From positions 310,001-374,000 of the forward strand of contig NZ_JBCFYD010000002.1 in NCBI RefSeq assembly GCF_038594945.1: DNA of 64,000 bases. Reading direction: 5' to 3'. Source of the DNA: Fodinibius sp. Rm-B-1B1-1. Lineage in GTDB: Bacteria; Bacteroidota; Rhodothermia; Balneolales; Balneolaceae. Shown here piece after piece: positions 28,460-36,735 of the stretch. The translations under genes were made by a program, and so were the position numbers. A model generated the notes under the pieces. The model was not told the origin of the DNA. It saw only the letters and a list, made by a program, of their open reading frames with translations, and did not search any database. The first letter of the stretch is position 1. Every line of letters starts with the position of its first letter.

Positions 28460-30271
28460 ATGAGTATTGATGTACTGATCATATTAATTGTTTTGGTGCT
28501 AACCTTTTTAGCGTTGGCCGTCGATTTATGGAGCCCGGATGCTATTTTACTTACGGCTCTTGCAATTGTGACGGTAAGTGGGGTGATCAGTTTAGAAGAT
28601 GCTTTTTTAGGATTTGGGAATACGACGTTGCTGGCTTTGGGGAGTTTGTATGTAGTTGGGGCTGCATTGCGCGAAAGTGGGGCGCTGGATCGAGCCAGTC
28701 GCTTTATTCTGGGAGAAGAAACAAGAAGTATTCAACGTATTTTATTACGATTGTGTCCCAGCGTATCTGTTTATTCCGCCTTTTTAAATAATACGCCCAT
28801 CGTTGCTATGGGGATTCCTGCCATCAGAAGTTGGGCCCAGAAAAAAGGGATTCCCGTATCTAAATTATTGATGCCCCTCTCGTATGCGGCCATCTTGGGG
28901 GGACTTTGTACGCTTATTGGTACCAGTACGAATCTCATTGCTCACGGACTGCTGGAGAGTCACGGATTAGAAGGGTTTTCATTTTTTGAACTTGCCTGGG
29001 TGGGAGTTCCTTGTGCCATTGCCGGATTGTTGTACCTTGTTTTTATCTCACCAAGTGTGACCCCCGCCCGGCGCGATATTCGATACCAGGAGGAGCGGAA
29101 TCGAGAGCTGTTAGTAGAACTCGAAATTGTTGAGGGAGCTCCGGTCATTGGACAAACGATAGAACAAGCAGGGATCGCAAATATTTCTGAATTTTATTTA
29201 TCCCGAATTAATAGAAATGGGCAAGAGATTGCTCCCGTTACCGATGAGGAAAAACTACGAGCTGGCGATCACCTGTTTTATGCAGCCCAAGGGGGGATTG
29301 CAGCCAAAGCACCCAGATTAGATGATTATCCCAGTTTGCGATTGGCTTATCAGCCGCCGCGAAGAATTCAACGATCAGAACGAGATCGGGAGTTGCACCA
29401 AGTAGTTGTCAAAGAAGGATCTCGATTGGTGGGAGCTACAGTTGGGGAGGCGAAACTCTTAGAGCGATTTGGGGCGGCGGTTACAGGTGTACGTCGGAAG
29501 GGGAAGCGTATTGATCAGCCGCTGGGAGAGTTTGTATTGCATGCTGGAGATGTTTTGTTACTTGATACCGGCCGGGGATTTCGAGGAGCCTATGAAGATA
29601 CCGAAGATTTTTTCCTGACAAGTGAAGCTGGTGGCGAAGGTCCGGCAGCCCCTGAAGATATTATAGAACATCGTCCGGGCGGGAAAGATCTCTATATATC
29701 TGTAGGAGTACTTTTGGCTATTGTAGGATCGGTAGCTGCGGGACTGTTACATATTGCCTTGGCAGGTATTTTGGGGGTGGCTGTATTGTTGGTTTTTAAC
29801 ATTATTGAGGCTGGTGAAGCACGAAAGTCAGTAGACTGGACGGTATTGATTGTTATTGGGGCTGCTCTTGGATTGGGTAAAGCTATGGAGGTGAGTGGGG
29901 CGGCGGCACTTTTGGGGGAAGGACTGTTGGAGCTTACAAGTGCTTATGGCCCTCGAACAGTACTTGCAGGGGCAGTCATCGTTACGGTAGTATTGACTGA
30001 GATTATCACCAATAATGGGGCCATAGCTCTCATGTTTCCCGTTGTAATATCCATTGCAGAAACGCAGGGTATTGAGGCTCGTGGGTTGGTTGTTGGGATT
30101 ACATTGGCAGCTTCCATGTCACTGATAACTCCGATTGGGTATCAGACGAATCTTATGGTATATGGTCCCGGTAATTATAAGTTTACTGATTTCTTTAAGG
30201 TTGGGTTTCCTTTGCAGATTACTCTGTGGACGGTTGTTATTATACTTATCCCGATTATTTGGCCGATGTAG
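28460..30271 (+). CDS. SLC13/DASS-family permease with two RCK_C (TrkA-C) domains, probable sulfate transporter
   Basis: This 603-residue protein has an N-terminal membrane block (about 1-205) containing the DASS signature SVYSAFLNNTPIVAMGIPA and ILGGLCTLIGTSTNLIAHGL. Two soluble RCK_C-type regulatory domains follow, at about 218-300 (GAPVIGQTIEQAGIANISEF) and 308-390 (GSRLVGATVGEAKLLERFGA). The C-terminal membrane block (about 410-603) has TEIITNNGAIALMFPV and TPIGYQTNLMVYGPGNYKFT. DASS proteins of this build include sulfate and other dianion transporters. Proximity to cysQ, cysC, cysD and cysN argues for sulfate. A homologous permease follows. Confidence 0.85.
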   Translation: MSIDVLIILIVLVLTFLALAVDLWSPDAILLTALAIVTVSGVISLEDAFLGFGNTTLLALGSLYVVGAALRESGALDRASRFILGEETRSIQRILLRLCPSVSVYSAFLNNTPIVAMGIPAIRSWAQKKGIPVSKLLMPLSYAAILGGLCTLIGTSTNLIAHGLLESHGLEGFSFFELAWVGVPCAIAGLLYLVFISPSVTPARRDIRYQEERNRELLVELEIVEGAPVIGQTIEQAGIANISEFYLSRINRNGQEIAPVTDEEKLRAGDHLFYAAQGGIAAKAPRLDDYPSLRLAYQPPRRIQRSERDRELHQVVVKEGSRLVGATVGEAKLLERFGAAVTGVRRKGKRIDQPLGEFVLHAGDVLLLDTGRGFRGAYEDTEDFFLTSEAGGEGPAAPEDIIEHRPGGKDLYISVGVLLAIVGSVAAGLLHIALAGILGVAVLLVFNIIEAGEARKSVDWTVLIVIGAALGLGKAMEVSGAAALLGEGLLELTSAYGPRTVLAGAVIVTVVLTEIITNNGAIALMFPVVISIAETQGIEARGLVVGITLAASMSLITPIGYQTNLMVYGPGNYKFTDFFKVGFPLQITLWTVVIILIPIIWPM

Positions 30272-30380
30272 GGGGCAGAGGACGGGGGGACGGCCGACGG
30301 TTGGTTCAACTGATTATTTTATTTCTACGCTCCGTATTGAAACGCATTTTATGCTCTTTAGATTCTATGCACACTTGGTA

Positions 30381-30404
30381 CTCGTTACGGCGCAGCGTAA
30401 CAAG
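30381..30404. repeat. Palindromic repeat, shortened copy 3
   Basis: CTCGTTACG and CGTAACAAG arms with a short centre; a trimmed member of the CTCGTTAC/GTAACGAG family. Confidence 0.6.
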
Positions 30405-30788
30405 ATACCCTTTATGAGTCATTTCGAACGTAACGTAGTGAAGAGAGAAATCTGTGTTTTTATCCACCCCAACCCCTCCCTATAAATATGGAGGGGCTTA
30501 TTAAAGTCGTACTCCTAAGCTTTGGGATGCTATTATGCTAAGGATTTGCCGCAGATATTTAGGAAGTCCTTTTATAAGTGAGTCTAAGTTTGAGAGAGGG
30601 TTGTGTTGTACCCTTTGGAGCAACAGATCGTATTTCGGAAGTCAAATTGCCTCAAAACTTGGAGATAAAGTACTAGGTAAAAAGCAGTGTCATCCCGCCA
30701 TGTCTCGAAATTCGGGGAGCGCAGCCGAGGGATCTCCTGCCATCAGGTTTGTGTAGTATCTAAGAGTCACTCGTTCGATCAATCTGAT

Positions 30789-30818
30789 CTTGTTACGACG
30801 CAGAGCATTGTAACGGAG
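30789..30818. repeat. Palindromic repeat, copy 4
   Basis: The arms CTTGTTACGA and TTGTAACGGAG surround CGCAGAGCA, in the reverse orientation of copies 1 and 2. Confidence 0.65.
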
Positions 30819-30919
30819 TTTAGCAGTTACGGTACTTTTCTTTACTTCGATTTGAAAGCACAGGAGAATTCGTTTTCTTTGTGCTTCCAATATTATCCCA
30901 AAACAAGCGTGTAGCATTT

Positions 30920-32689
30920 ATGACCCTTGCCGGCTGGACGGTTATTGCTGTTATATTATTATGTGTTGTTCTGCTTATCGGCAGTCGCATATCCCCAGAT
31001 GTAGTTTTTGTTAGCGGACTTACCGTATTGTTTGTCAGCCAGGTTGTTGATCCGGCTGAAGCCCTGGTAGGGTTTTCCAATCAGGGGATGTTAACAGTGG
31101 CTGCGCTTTATGTAGTAGCGGCAGGGATGAAAGAAACGGGTGCTATTCAATATGTAGTTGAGAAAATTATCGGCCGCTTTAAAAGTATCCGCCGGACCCA
31201 GATTCGTATTATGGCTCCGGTGATGGTAGTCAGTGCCTTTCTTAATAATACGCCCGTAGTGGCCTCTTTCATCCCTGCTCTTGAAGACTGGGCTCGTAAA
31301 AATGAAGTAAAGGTCTCCAAGTTGCTGATTCCATTGAGCTATGCCGCTATTTTAGGAGGTACCTGTACGCTCATTGGTACCAGCACTAATCTTATTGTTA
31401 ACGGACTATTAATTCAGGAGGCCTCTACAAATACCATCGGTATTTTTGAGCCGGCCCTGATCGGGATACCCTGTGCTATTGTGGGCTTTTTATATTTGGT
31501 TTTCTTTGGGGATTCGCTACTGCCTGAACGTGGATCTGGATTCGATACCTTTAAAGATCCCCGTGAATATACCATTGAGATGATCGTAGAGGGTGATAGT
31601 CCACTGCCGGGAAAGACAATTGAGGAGGCCGGACTGCGTCATTTGCCTTCCCTTTATCTTGCGGAGATCTATCGCGAGGATCATGTATTAGCTGCAGTAG
31701 ACCCCGAACAGAAATTGCGGGCAGGCGACCGCCTTATATTTACCGGGGTAGTCGATTCTATTGTAGATTTACAGCAGGTAAAGGGCTTATCGCCGGCCAC
31801 CGAACAGATTTTTAAAATGGATTCCGAACGAGGGGAACGCGTGCTTATTGAGGCCGTTGTTTCGCCGAGTCACCCCATTAACGGGGAAACTATCAAAAGG
31901 GGGAGGTTCAGAAATAATTACGACGCAGTAGTGTTAGCGGTGTCGCGCAGCGGGGAACGAATTGAAGAAAAAGTAGGTGATATTCGCCTCAGAACCGGGG
32001 ATACCCTACTTTTGGAAGCCCATCCCAACTTTTTAAAACAGTACAAGAATTCGAGTGATTATTTTCTGATTAGTGGGATTCGTGACTCCAATCCGCCGAG
32101 CTATGACAAGTCGGCTTATGCATGGTCTATTTTGGGATTCATGGTAGGGACTGTAGCCTTTGGATTTTTAACCATGTTTCAAGCCTCTTTTTTAGCGGCG
32201 GGATTGATGATCTTTAGCCGCTGTTGTCGCTCATCAACAGCTAAAGAATATATTGACTGGTCGGTGCTGTTGGTTATTGCGGCCTCGCTGGGACTCGGTA
32301 ACGCCCTACAAGAGACAGGAGCAGCTTCCGTGTTGGCTGAGGAATTTTTAAGCTATACAGAAAACAACCCGTACCTGGCACTGGCAGGGGTTTATCTGTC
32401 TACATGGATATTAACCGAGATGGTCACCAATAATGCGGCGGCCGTGCTTATATTTCCCATTGCTATTTCGATGGCGGCCTCGTTTGGAGTGAGTTATATG
32501 CCCTTTGTGATGACGATTATCATGGCGGCCTCGGCCAGTTTTTCAACGCCAATAGGCTATCAAACGAATTTAATGGTGTATGGTCCCGGGGGATATAAGT
32601 TTACAGATTTTACGAAAATAGGGTTGCCTCTTAATTTGATGGTTGCGGTAATAACAATATCTTTGGTGCCTCAAATTTGGCCATTTTGA
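30920..32689 (+). CDS. Second SLC13/DASS-family permease with RCK_C domains
   Basis: From ATG 30920 the product has 589 residues; an in-frame ATG at 30881 would add 13 residues before the first helix and lies in repeat sequence. The architecture matches the permease at 28460: SAFLNNTPVVASFIPAL and GGTCTLIGTSTNLIVNGLL in the first membrane half, RCK_C-like domains (GDSPLPGKTIEEAGLRHLPS; SHPINGETIKRGRFRNNYDA), then LTEMVTNNAAAVLIFPIAIS and TPIGYQTNLMVYGPGGYKFT. The central soluble part has diverged from the first copy, suggesting different regulation or affinity. Its position 5' of cysQ supports a sulfate-related dianion substrate. Confidence 0.85.
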   Translation: MTLAGWTVIAVILLCVVLLIGSRISPDVVFVSGLTVLFVSQVVDPAEALVGFSNQGMLTVAALYVVAAGMKETGAIQYVVEKIIGRFKSIRRTQIRIMAPVMVVSAFLNNTPVVASFIPALEDWARKNEVKVSKLLIPLSYAAILGGTCTLIGTSTNLIVNGLLIQEASTNTIGIFEPALIGIPCAIVGFLYLVFFGDSLLPERGSGFDTFKDPREYTIEMIVEGDSPLPGKTIEEAGLRHLPSLYLAEIYREDHVLAAVDPEQKLRAGDRLIFTGVVDSIVDLQQVKGLSPATEQIFKMDSERGERVLIEAVVSPSHPINGETIKRGRFRNNYDAVVLAVSRSGERIEEKVGDIRLRTGDTLLLEAHPNFLKQYKNSSDYFLISGIRDSNPPSYDKSAYAWSILGFMVGTVAFGFLTMFQASFLAAGLMIFSRCCRSSTAKEYIDWSVLLVIAASLGLGNALQETGAASVLAEEFLSYTENNPYLALAGVYLSTWILTEMVTNNAAAVLIFPIAISMAASFGVSYMPFVMTIIMAASASFSTPIGYQTNLMVYGPGGYKFTDFTKIGLPLNLMVAVITISLVPQIWPF

Positions 32690-33014
32690 AAGGGCTAAAG
32701 TTATTAGATGATTAAGAAATTATGTGATAAATAACATTCTCACTTCTCGTGACAACGCAGAGCATTGTAACGAGATAAACCGTGGGTAGATGCTGAAATA
32801 AATTCAGCATGACACATCGGCTGGATGTTAGAAGTTAGGTGTTGGATAACAGTTTATAAATTGTGTCATCCTGAACTTGCCGTGTCCCAACATTTCGGGG
32901 GGGGCAGGATCTTTGGACACCCGGGTTATGACGATTGAGCTATTAAAAAACATATCAATAAGAAATAGAAAAAGTTAAGAGGGAGTTGTACTCCCAATAC
33001 ATACAAAATAAAAT
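32690..33014. repeat. 325-bp intergenic region with palindromes
   Basis: Contains the best-conserved palindrome (32746-32774), a GATGCTGAAATAAATTCAGC phrase at about 32789 and a TGTCATCCTGAACTTGCCGT phrase at about 32874, followed by a CATTTCGGGG run. The last 80 bp before cysQ are AT-rich and presumably hold its promoter. Confidence 0.6.
32746..32774. repeat. Palindromic repeat, copy 5
   Basis: The arms CTCGTGACAA and TTGTAACGAG pair with one mismatch around CGCAGAGCA. Confidence 0.75.
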
Positions 33015-33785
33015 ATGCTTAAAGAGATTATTGGAATAGCGAAGGAAGCCGGTCAGGCGATGCTGGAAATTTATCACGATGCGCAGGATGTGGAGATTAG
33101 CCGTAAGGATGATGATTCTCCCCTTACCAAGGCTGATTTGGCTTCGCACCATATTATTGTTGATGCGCTTAAAGAGCTCGATCCCGAAACTCCCATCATT
33201 TCGGAAGAATCAGGTATTCCAGATTATGAGGATCGCAAAGATTGGGGCAAGTTTTGGATTGTAGATCCGCTGGACGGTACCAAAGAGTTTATCAAAAAGA
33301 ATGGCGAATTTACGGTTAATATTGCACTGATAGATGACGGGGTTCCGGTGTTGGGCGTAGTGTACGTCCCAGATAAAGAGACGACCTATTATGCTGAGAA
33401 AGGGAAAGGTTCTTTTAAACAAGTTGGGGCCGATTCTCCGCAGCGAATTTTTTCATCTGCCAGTCATAAAGATGATGAGCTGACTGCTGTTCAAAGTCGG
33501 TCGCATGGGTCCGATAAATTGGTACAGCAGCTCAAAAAGCAGGGGTTGACGGTCAAAGAAACGGTTCCAGCAGGGAGCTCAATCAAGTTTTGCCTGGTGG
33601 CTGAAGGTAAAGCAGATATTTATCCGCGCATGGGCCCAACGATGGAATGGGATGTGGCGGCCGGCGACGCGGTATATCGTTACTCGGCGCGCGAAGGGGT
33701 TCATGAATCGCCGTTGACCTATAACAAGCCGGATTTAAAGAATGGTAGCTTTTTGATTGGACTTATTAAAAATGTTGAATTTTGA
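33015..33785 (+). CDS. cysQ: 3'(2'),5'-bisphosphate nucleotidase
   Basis: CysQ dephosphorylates 3'-phosphoadenosine 5'-phosphate (PAP) to AMP, clearing the by-product of PAPS-using enzymes. The 256-residue inositol-monophosphatase-fold protein shows DDSPLTKADLASHHII, PIISEESGIPDYEDR, the metal site WIVDPLDGTKEFIK near residue 85, and MEWDVAAGDAVYRYSAREG near residue 213. It opens the sulfate-activation cluster. Because PAP is also released by sulfotransferases, this fits the two sulfotransferase genes in the glycan locus. Confidence 0.92.
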   Translation: MLKEIIGIAKEAGQAMLEIYHDAQDVEISRKDDDSPLTKADLASHHIIVDALKELDPETPIISEESGIPDYEDRKDWGKFWIVDPLDGTKEFIKKNGEFTVNIALIDDGVPVLGVVYVPDKETTYYAEKGKGSFKQVGADSPQRIFSSASHKDDELTAVQSRSHGSDKLVQQLKKQGLTVKETVPAGSSIKFCLVAEGKADIYPRMGPTMEWDVAAGDAVYRYSAREGVHESPLTYNKPDLKNGSFLIGLIKNVEF

Positions 33786-33929
33786 GTGTTGTGAACGACT
33801 GTAGACCAAGGACGGATGACCGGTGCAGAAGTAGAAAGTTTGTAAGGTGTTGGTTAATAGATGGTCTAATAGATAAAGACGGTTGACCGATGACCGTTAA
33901 TCAACCTTTAAATTTAGACCTGACTACTC

Positions 33930-34289
33930 ATGACATATAAGTTTGAAAAATTAGAGGTTTGGGAGCTTGCAATGAAATTTAATGCTCTTTCTTATACTAT
34001 TGCAGGTACATTGCCAGATCATGAAAAGTATAACCTGACATCACAGTTAAAAAGAGCTTCAACATCAATAGCCTTAAATATTGCTGAAGGATCTACCGGA
34101 CAAAGTAATGCAGAACAATCTCGGTTTTTATCCTTTGCTATTCGTTCGCATGTTGAGGTTGTAGCTTGTATCAGGTTAATTCAAGAACGTAACTATATAG
34201 ATTCAAACACCGAATTGATGAATAGGTTTGAAGAGTTGGGAGCTGAATTATTTGCAAAACTCAATGCATTTAAAAGAGCAATAAAATAG
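33930..34289 (+). CDS. S23-type four-helix-bundle protein (23S rRNA intervening-sequence family), copy 1
   Basis: This 119-residue all-helical protein of the S23/TIGR02436 family has KFEKLEVWELAMKFNALSYT at the N-terminus, LTSQLKRASTSIALNIAEGS in the middle and SRFLSFAIRSHVEVVACIRL. The family was first met as ORFs inside 23S rRNA intervening sequences; diversity-generating retroelement accessory proteins (Avd) share the fold. The function is not established. It stands between cysQ and cysC, transcribed the same way, and is flanked by imperfect inverted repeats of the 'AAAGAC..GAC..TGAC' words (33875-33894 and 34300-34319, 14 of 20 positions paired). No reverse transcriptase is present. Confidence 0.85.
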   Translation: MTYKFEKLEVWELAMKFNALSYTIAGTLPDHEKYNLTSQLKRASTSIALNIAEGSTGQSNAEQSRFLSFAIRSHVEVVACIRLIQERNYIDSNTELMNRFEELGAELFAKLNAFKRAIK

Positions 34290-34355
34290 CCGGTCGATAG
34301 TCACTTGTCGTCTGTCTTTGTTTAAAATTTAAATTATTAGATAAGAAGTGGATTT

Positions 34356-34889
34356 ATGAATAGTAATAAAATGTCACTAAAACCTACTGTCCTTTGGTTT
34401 ACGGGGTTATCGGGATCGGGGAAGAGTACGATATCAGAAAAAGTATATGCCCGGCTAAAAGACCAGGGGTATGAGGTTGAGCATTTGGATGGGGATGCTG
34501 TTCGGGAAGTGTTTCCCCAAACGGGGTTTTCAAAAAAAGAACGGGATGATCACGTAAAACGAGTAGGCTTTATCGCCAGTTTGTTGCAGAAACATGGTGT
34601 TTTTGTAGTGGCTTCGTTTATTTCTCCTTATCAGGATGCCCGAGACTTTGTCCGCAATATGTGCCAGGACTTTACCGAAATTCATATTTCTACTCCGCTT
34701 GAAGTTTGTGAAGAGCGGGATGTGAAAGGACTATACGAGAAGGCGAGAAAGGGAGAGATCGATAACTTTACCGGTATTAGTGATCCGTATGAAGAGCCAG
34801 AAAATCCAGAATTGCGAATCGATACTACTGATATTACGCCTGAAGAGGGAGTACAGCGGGTATTTGAATATTTGCGTGAGAAAAGTTGA
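34356..34889 (+). CDS. cysC: Adenylylsulfate kinase
   Basis: APS kinase phosphorylates adenylylsulfate to PAPS, the universal sulfuryl donor. The 177-residue protein has the P-loop GLSGSGKSTIS near residue 19, LDGDAVREVFPQTGFSKKER with the APS-binding residues, VKRVGFIASLLQKHGVFVVA, SFISPYQDARDFVR, and CEERDVKGLYEKARKGEI. An in-frame ATG six codons in is also possible. It is a free-standing kinase, not fused to CysN. It is cut off from cysD by about 470 bp of repeats with a terminator-like hairpin. Confidence 0.93.
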   Translation: MNSNKMSLKPTVLWFTGLSGSGKSTISEKVYARLKDQGYEVEHLDGDAVREVFPQTGFSKKERDDHVKRVGFIASLLQKHGVFVVASFISPYQDARDFVRNMCQDFTEIHISTPLEVCEERDVKGLYEKARKGEIDNFTGISDPYEEPENPELRIDTTDITPEEGVQRVFEYLREKS

Positions 34890-35356
34890 CGGTCGACGAA
34901 GGACCGAAGACCGTGATTAGGTGATTGGGTTATAACGTGACGGAGTTGCAAAGTGGCAAAGTTGTGAAGAGACGGATGAGTGATGACCGAGGACCGACCT
35001 GTCATTTCGACCGGAGGCTGGGGGTTTGAGCCAGAATGGAGAAATCTTTGTTTTTTGACCCACCCCAAACCCCTCCTTATGACTATGGAGGGGCTTAAAA
35101 ATCGTGAAGTTGTTATCTGAAGTGACTACGTGATTGGGTTATTAAGTTACTGGGTGAGGGGGGGACAAAGATGCAAAGTGACAGAGCTGCAAAGTGTTTT
35201 CATGGGATACAATTCTCTTATAACTTTAGAGAGCCTGTTGTGATGACTATTCAAAAACAGTTACGAATTCCCTTATCTGATAAAATCCAATAGTCATTGG
35301 GTTTTAAAATTCTTACTTTAAGCCGTTTTAGTTTTACTGAAAAATAAAATCAACAA
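34890..35356. repeat. Composite intergenic repeat between cysC and cysD
   Basis: From about 34890 to 35190 the sequence repeats the composite seen at 27000 and 38030: 'gacggtcgacgaaggaccg' words, TGTCATTTCGACCGGAGGC, GAGAAATCTTTGTTTTTTG, CCACCCCAAACCCCTCC and TATGGAGGGG. The CCCCTCC/GGAGGGG pair at 35068-35096 makes a hairpin that could act as a terminator. The last 150 bp are unique AT-rich sequence that probably holds the cysD promoter. Confidence 0.7.
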
Positions 35357-36262
35357 ATGCATTTATATAAACTGAATCACATCCGGCAATTGGAGTCGGA
35401 ATCTATTCATATTTTCAGGGAGGTCGCTGCCCAGTTTGAGAATCCCGTCCTGATGTTTTCCGGAGGGAAGGATTCTATTACGATGGCGCGTTTGGCTCAA
35501 AAGGCATTCTGGCCCGGAAAAATTCCTTTCCCTTTTTTACATGTAGATACGGGACATAATTTTGACGAGACCATTGAATTTCGTGATCAATTGATGGATG
35601 ATCTGGGCGTTGAACTTATTGTAGCTCACGTGCAGGACATGATTGATTCTGGAAAAGTGAAAGAACCCAAAGGTCCCAATCCAAGTCGCAATAAGTTGCA
35701 GATCCCGACTTTGCTGAATGCGTTGGAAGAGCATGGTTTTGATGCCGCTTTTGGCGGGGCACGTCGTGATGAGGAAAAAGCACGGGCCAAAGAACGGTTT
35801 TTCTCCCACCGTGATGAATTTGGGCAGTGGGATCCCAAGAACCAGCGTCCGGAGTTATGGAATTTGTATAACGGCAATAAAAATCACGGAGAGCATTTTC
35901 GGGTATTTCCGCTGAGTAACTGGACGGAGATGGATGTATGGCAGTATATTGCTTCCGAAGGGATTGATATTCCCAGCTTGTATATGGCGCATACCCGTGA
36001 TGTGGTTGAACGCGAAGGGACCTATCTGGCAAAATCGCGTTTTATTACCTTGTCGGATGATGAGGAGTATGAGGAACGTCAAATTCGATTTCGTACTATT
36101 GGCGATATGACGTGTACCGGTGCTTTTGAATCTGATGCCGATACGCTCCCTCAAATTATTGAAGAGGTGGCATCGGCTCGTATTACCGAGCGTGGTAACC
36201 GTACGGATGACAAAAAAGCTGAAGCAGCAATGGAAGAACGTAAGAAGCAGGGATACTTTTAG
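35357..36262 (+). CDS. cysD: Sulfate adenylyltransferase subunit 2
   Basis: CysD is the catalytic subunit of ATP sulfurylase, making adenylylsulfate from ATP and sulfate with GTP energy from CysN. The 301-residue protein shows HIRQLESESIHIFREVAAQF, the PP-loop FSGGKDSITMARLAQKAF near residue 34, HVDTGHNFDETIEFRD, AFGGARRDEEKARAKERFFS, FPLSNWTEMDVWQYI and TIGDMTCTGAFESDA. The length is as usual. It is separated from its partner cysN by an S23 gene, an uncommon interruption because cysD and cysN are normally adjacent. Confidence 0.95.
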   Translation: MHLYKLNHIRQLESESIHIFREVAAQFENPVLMFSGGKDSITMARLAQKAFWPGKIPFPFLHVDTGHNFDETIEFRDQLMDDLGVELIVAHVQDMIDSGKVKEPKGPNPSRNKLQIPTLLNALEEHGFDAAFGGARRDEEKARAKERFFSHRDEFGQWDPKNQRPELWNLYNGNKNHGEHFRVFPLSNWTEMDVWQYIASEGIDIPSLYMAHTRDVVEREGTYLAKSRFITLSDDEEYEERQIRFRTIGDMTCTGAFESDADTLPQIIEEVASARITERGNRTDDKKAEAAMEERKKQGYF

Positions 36263-36274
36263 AGGGCAGTTCAA

Positions 36275-36680
36275 AGTGTTAAGTACTAAGTTTTAAGTGA
36301 TGTCCTACCAATCATTCGAAGATTTAAATGTGTGGAAGCGTTCAACACGATTATCGGTTGAGCTTACCAATTATCTGAGTGATTGCAATGACTATGCTTT
36401 TAAGAACCAGGTATTAAGATCAGCGTTGTCTATTCCCTCTAATATAGCTGAAGGAGCTGAACGTCATTCAGAAAAAGAGTTTCGCTATTTTTTGAATGTT
36501 GCTAAAGGTTCTGCTGCCGAGCTTAGAACTCAATTATATGTCGGTATGGAAACAACACTTGTAGAGAAAGAGATAGCTCAAAAAATGATAAAAGAGTTGA
36601 AAGAACTTTCATCAATGTTACAAGGATTAATTAAAAGCTTAGATAAAAAACTTAACACTTAAAACTTGTTACTTAACACC
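36275..36680. mobile_element. Inverted-repeat-bounded cassette carrying an S23 gene (IVS-like element)
   Basis: The left arm at 36275-36299 (AGTGTTAAGTACTAAG followed by TTTTAAGTG) and the right arm at 36656-36680 (CACTTAAAACTTGTTA followed by CTTAACACC) are inverted copies that match at 22 of 25 positions. The left arm ends exactly at the S23 start codon and the right arm overlaps its last codons and stop, so the whole 406-bp unit is arm-gene-arm. The arrangement resembles rRNA intervening sequences, where an S23 ORF sits inside an inverted-repeat stem, but the location is the cysD-cysN gap. No target-site duplication is obvious. That it moves or is processed is inference. Confidence 0.6.
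36300..36662 (+). CDS. S23-type four-helix-bundle protein, copy 2, inside inverted repeats
   Basis: The start at 36300 is the ATG directly after the left inverted-repeat arm; the GTG one codon upstream is within the arm. The 120-residue product has YQSFEDLNVWKRSTRLSVEL, VLRSALSIPSNIAEGAERHS, EFRYFLNVAKGSAAELRTQL and a lysine-rich C-terminus. It belongs to the same S23 family as the protein at 33930 but differs widely, so it is not a recent duplicate. The last residues (KLNT) and stop are encoded within the right arm. The function is unknown; nucleic-acid or RNA-hairpin interaction is a reasonable guess from family context. Confidence 0.85.
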   Translation: MSYQSFEDLNVWKRSTRLSVELTNYLSDCNDYAFKNQVLRSALSIPSNIAEGAERHSEKEFRYFLNVAKGSAAELRTQLYVGMETTLVEKEIAQKMIKELKELSSMLQGLIKSLDKKLNT

Positions 36681-36735
36681 TAACTTATCAGAAGTGATAG
36701 TAAGATTTTAATTTTTAAGATACTGAATAACCATA

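Larger units (their letters stand above)
30272..30919. repeat. 650-bp intergenic repeat region between two permease genes
   Basis: This region holds a partial copy of the composite repeat (about 30418-30500: TCATTTCGAACGTAACG, GAGAAATCTGTG, CCCCTCCCTATAAATATGGAGGGG, which forms a terminator-like hairpin), two palindromes (30381-30404 and 30789-30818), and at 30687-30740 the phrase TGTCATCCCGCCATG...GGGATCTCCTGCCATC. No gene is supported; ORFs here are translated repeats. Confidence 0.65.

Noticed and set aside
33930-36662. S23 proteins as accessory (Avd) parts of a diversity-generating retroelement
   Set aside because: No reverse transcriptase gene or template/variable repeat pair was found in the window.
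36275-36680. Complete insertion sequence
   Set aside because: There is no transposase and no visible target duplication, so only an inverted-repeat-bounded cassette is claimed.
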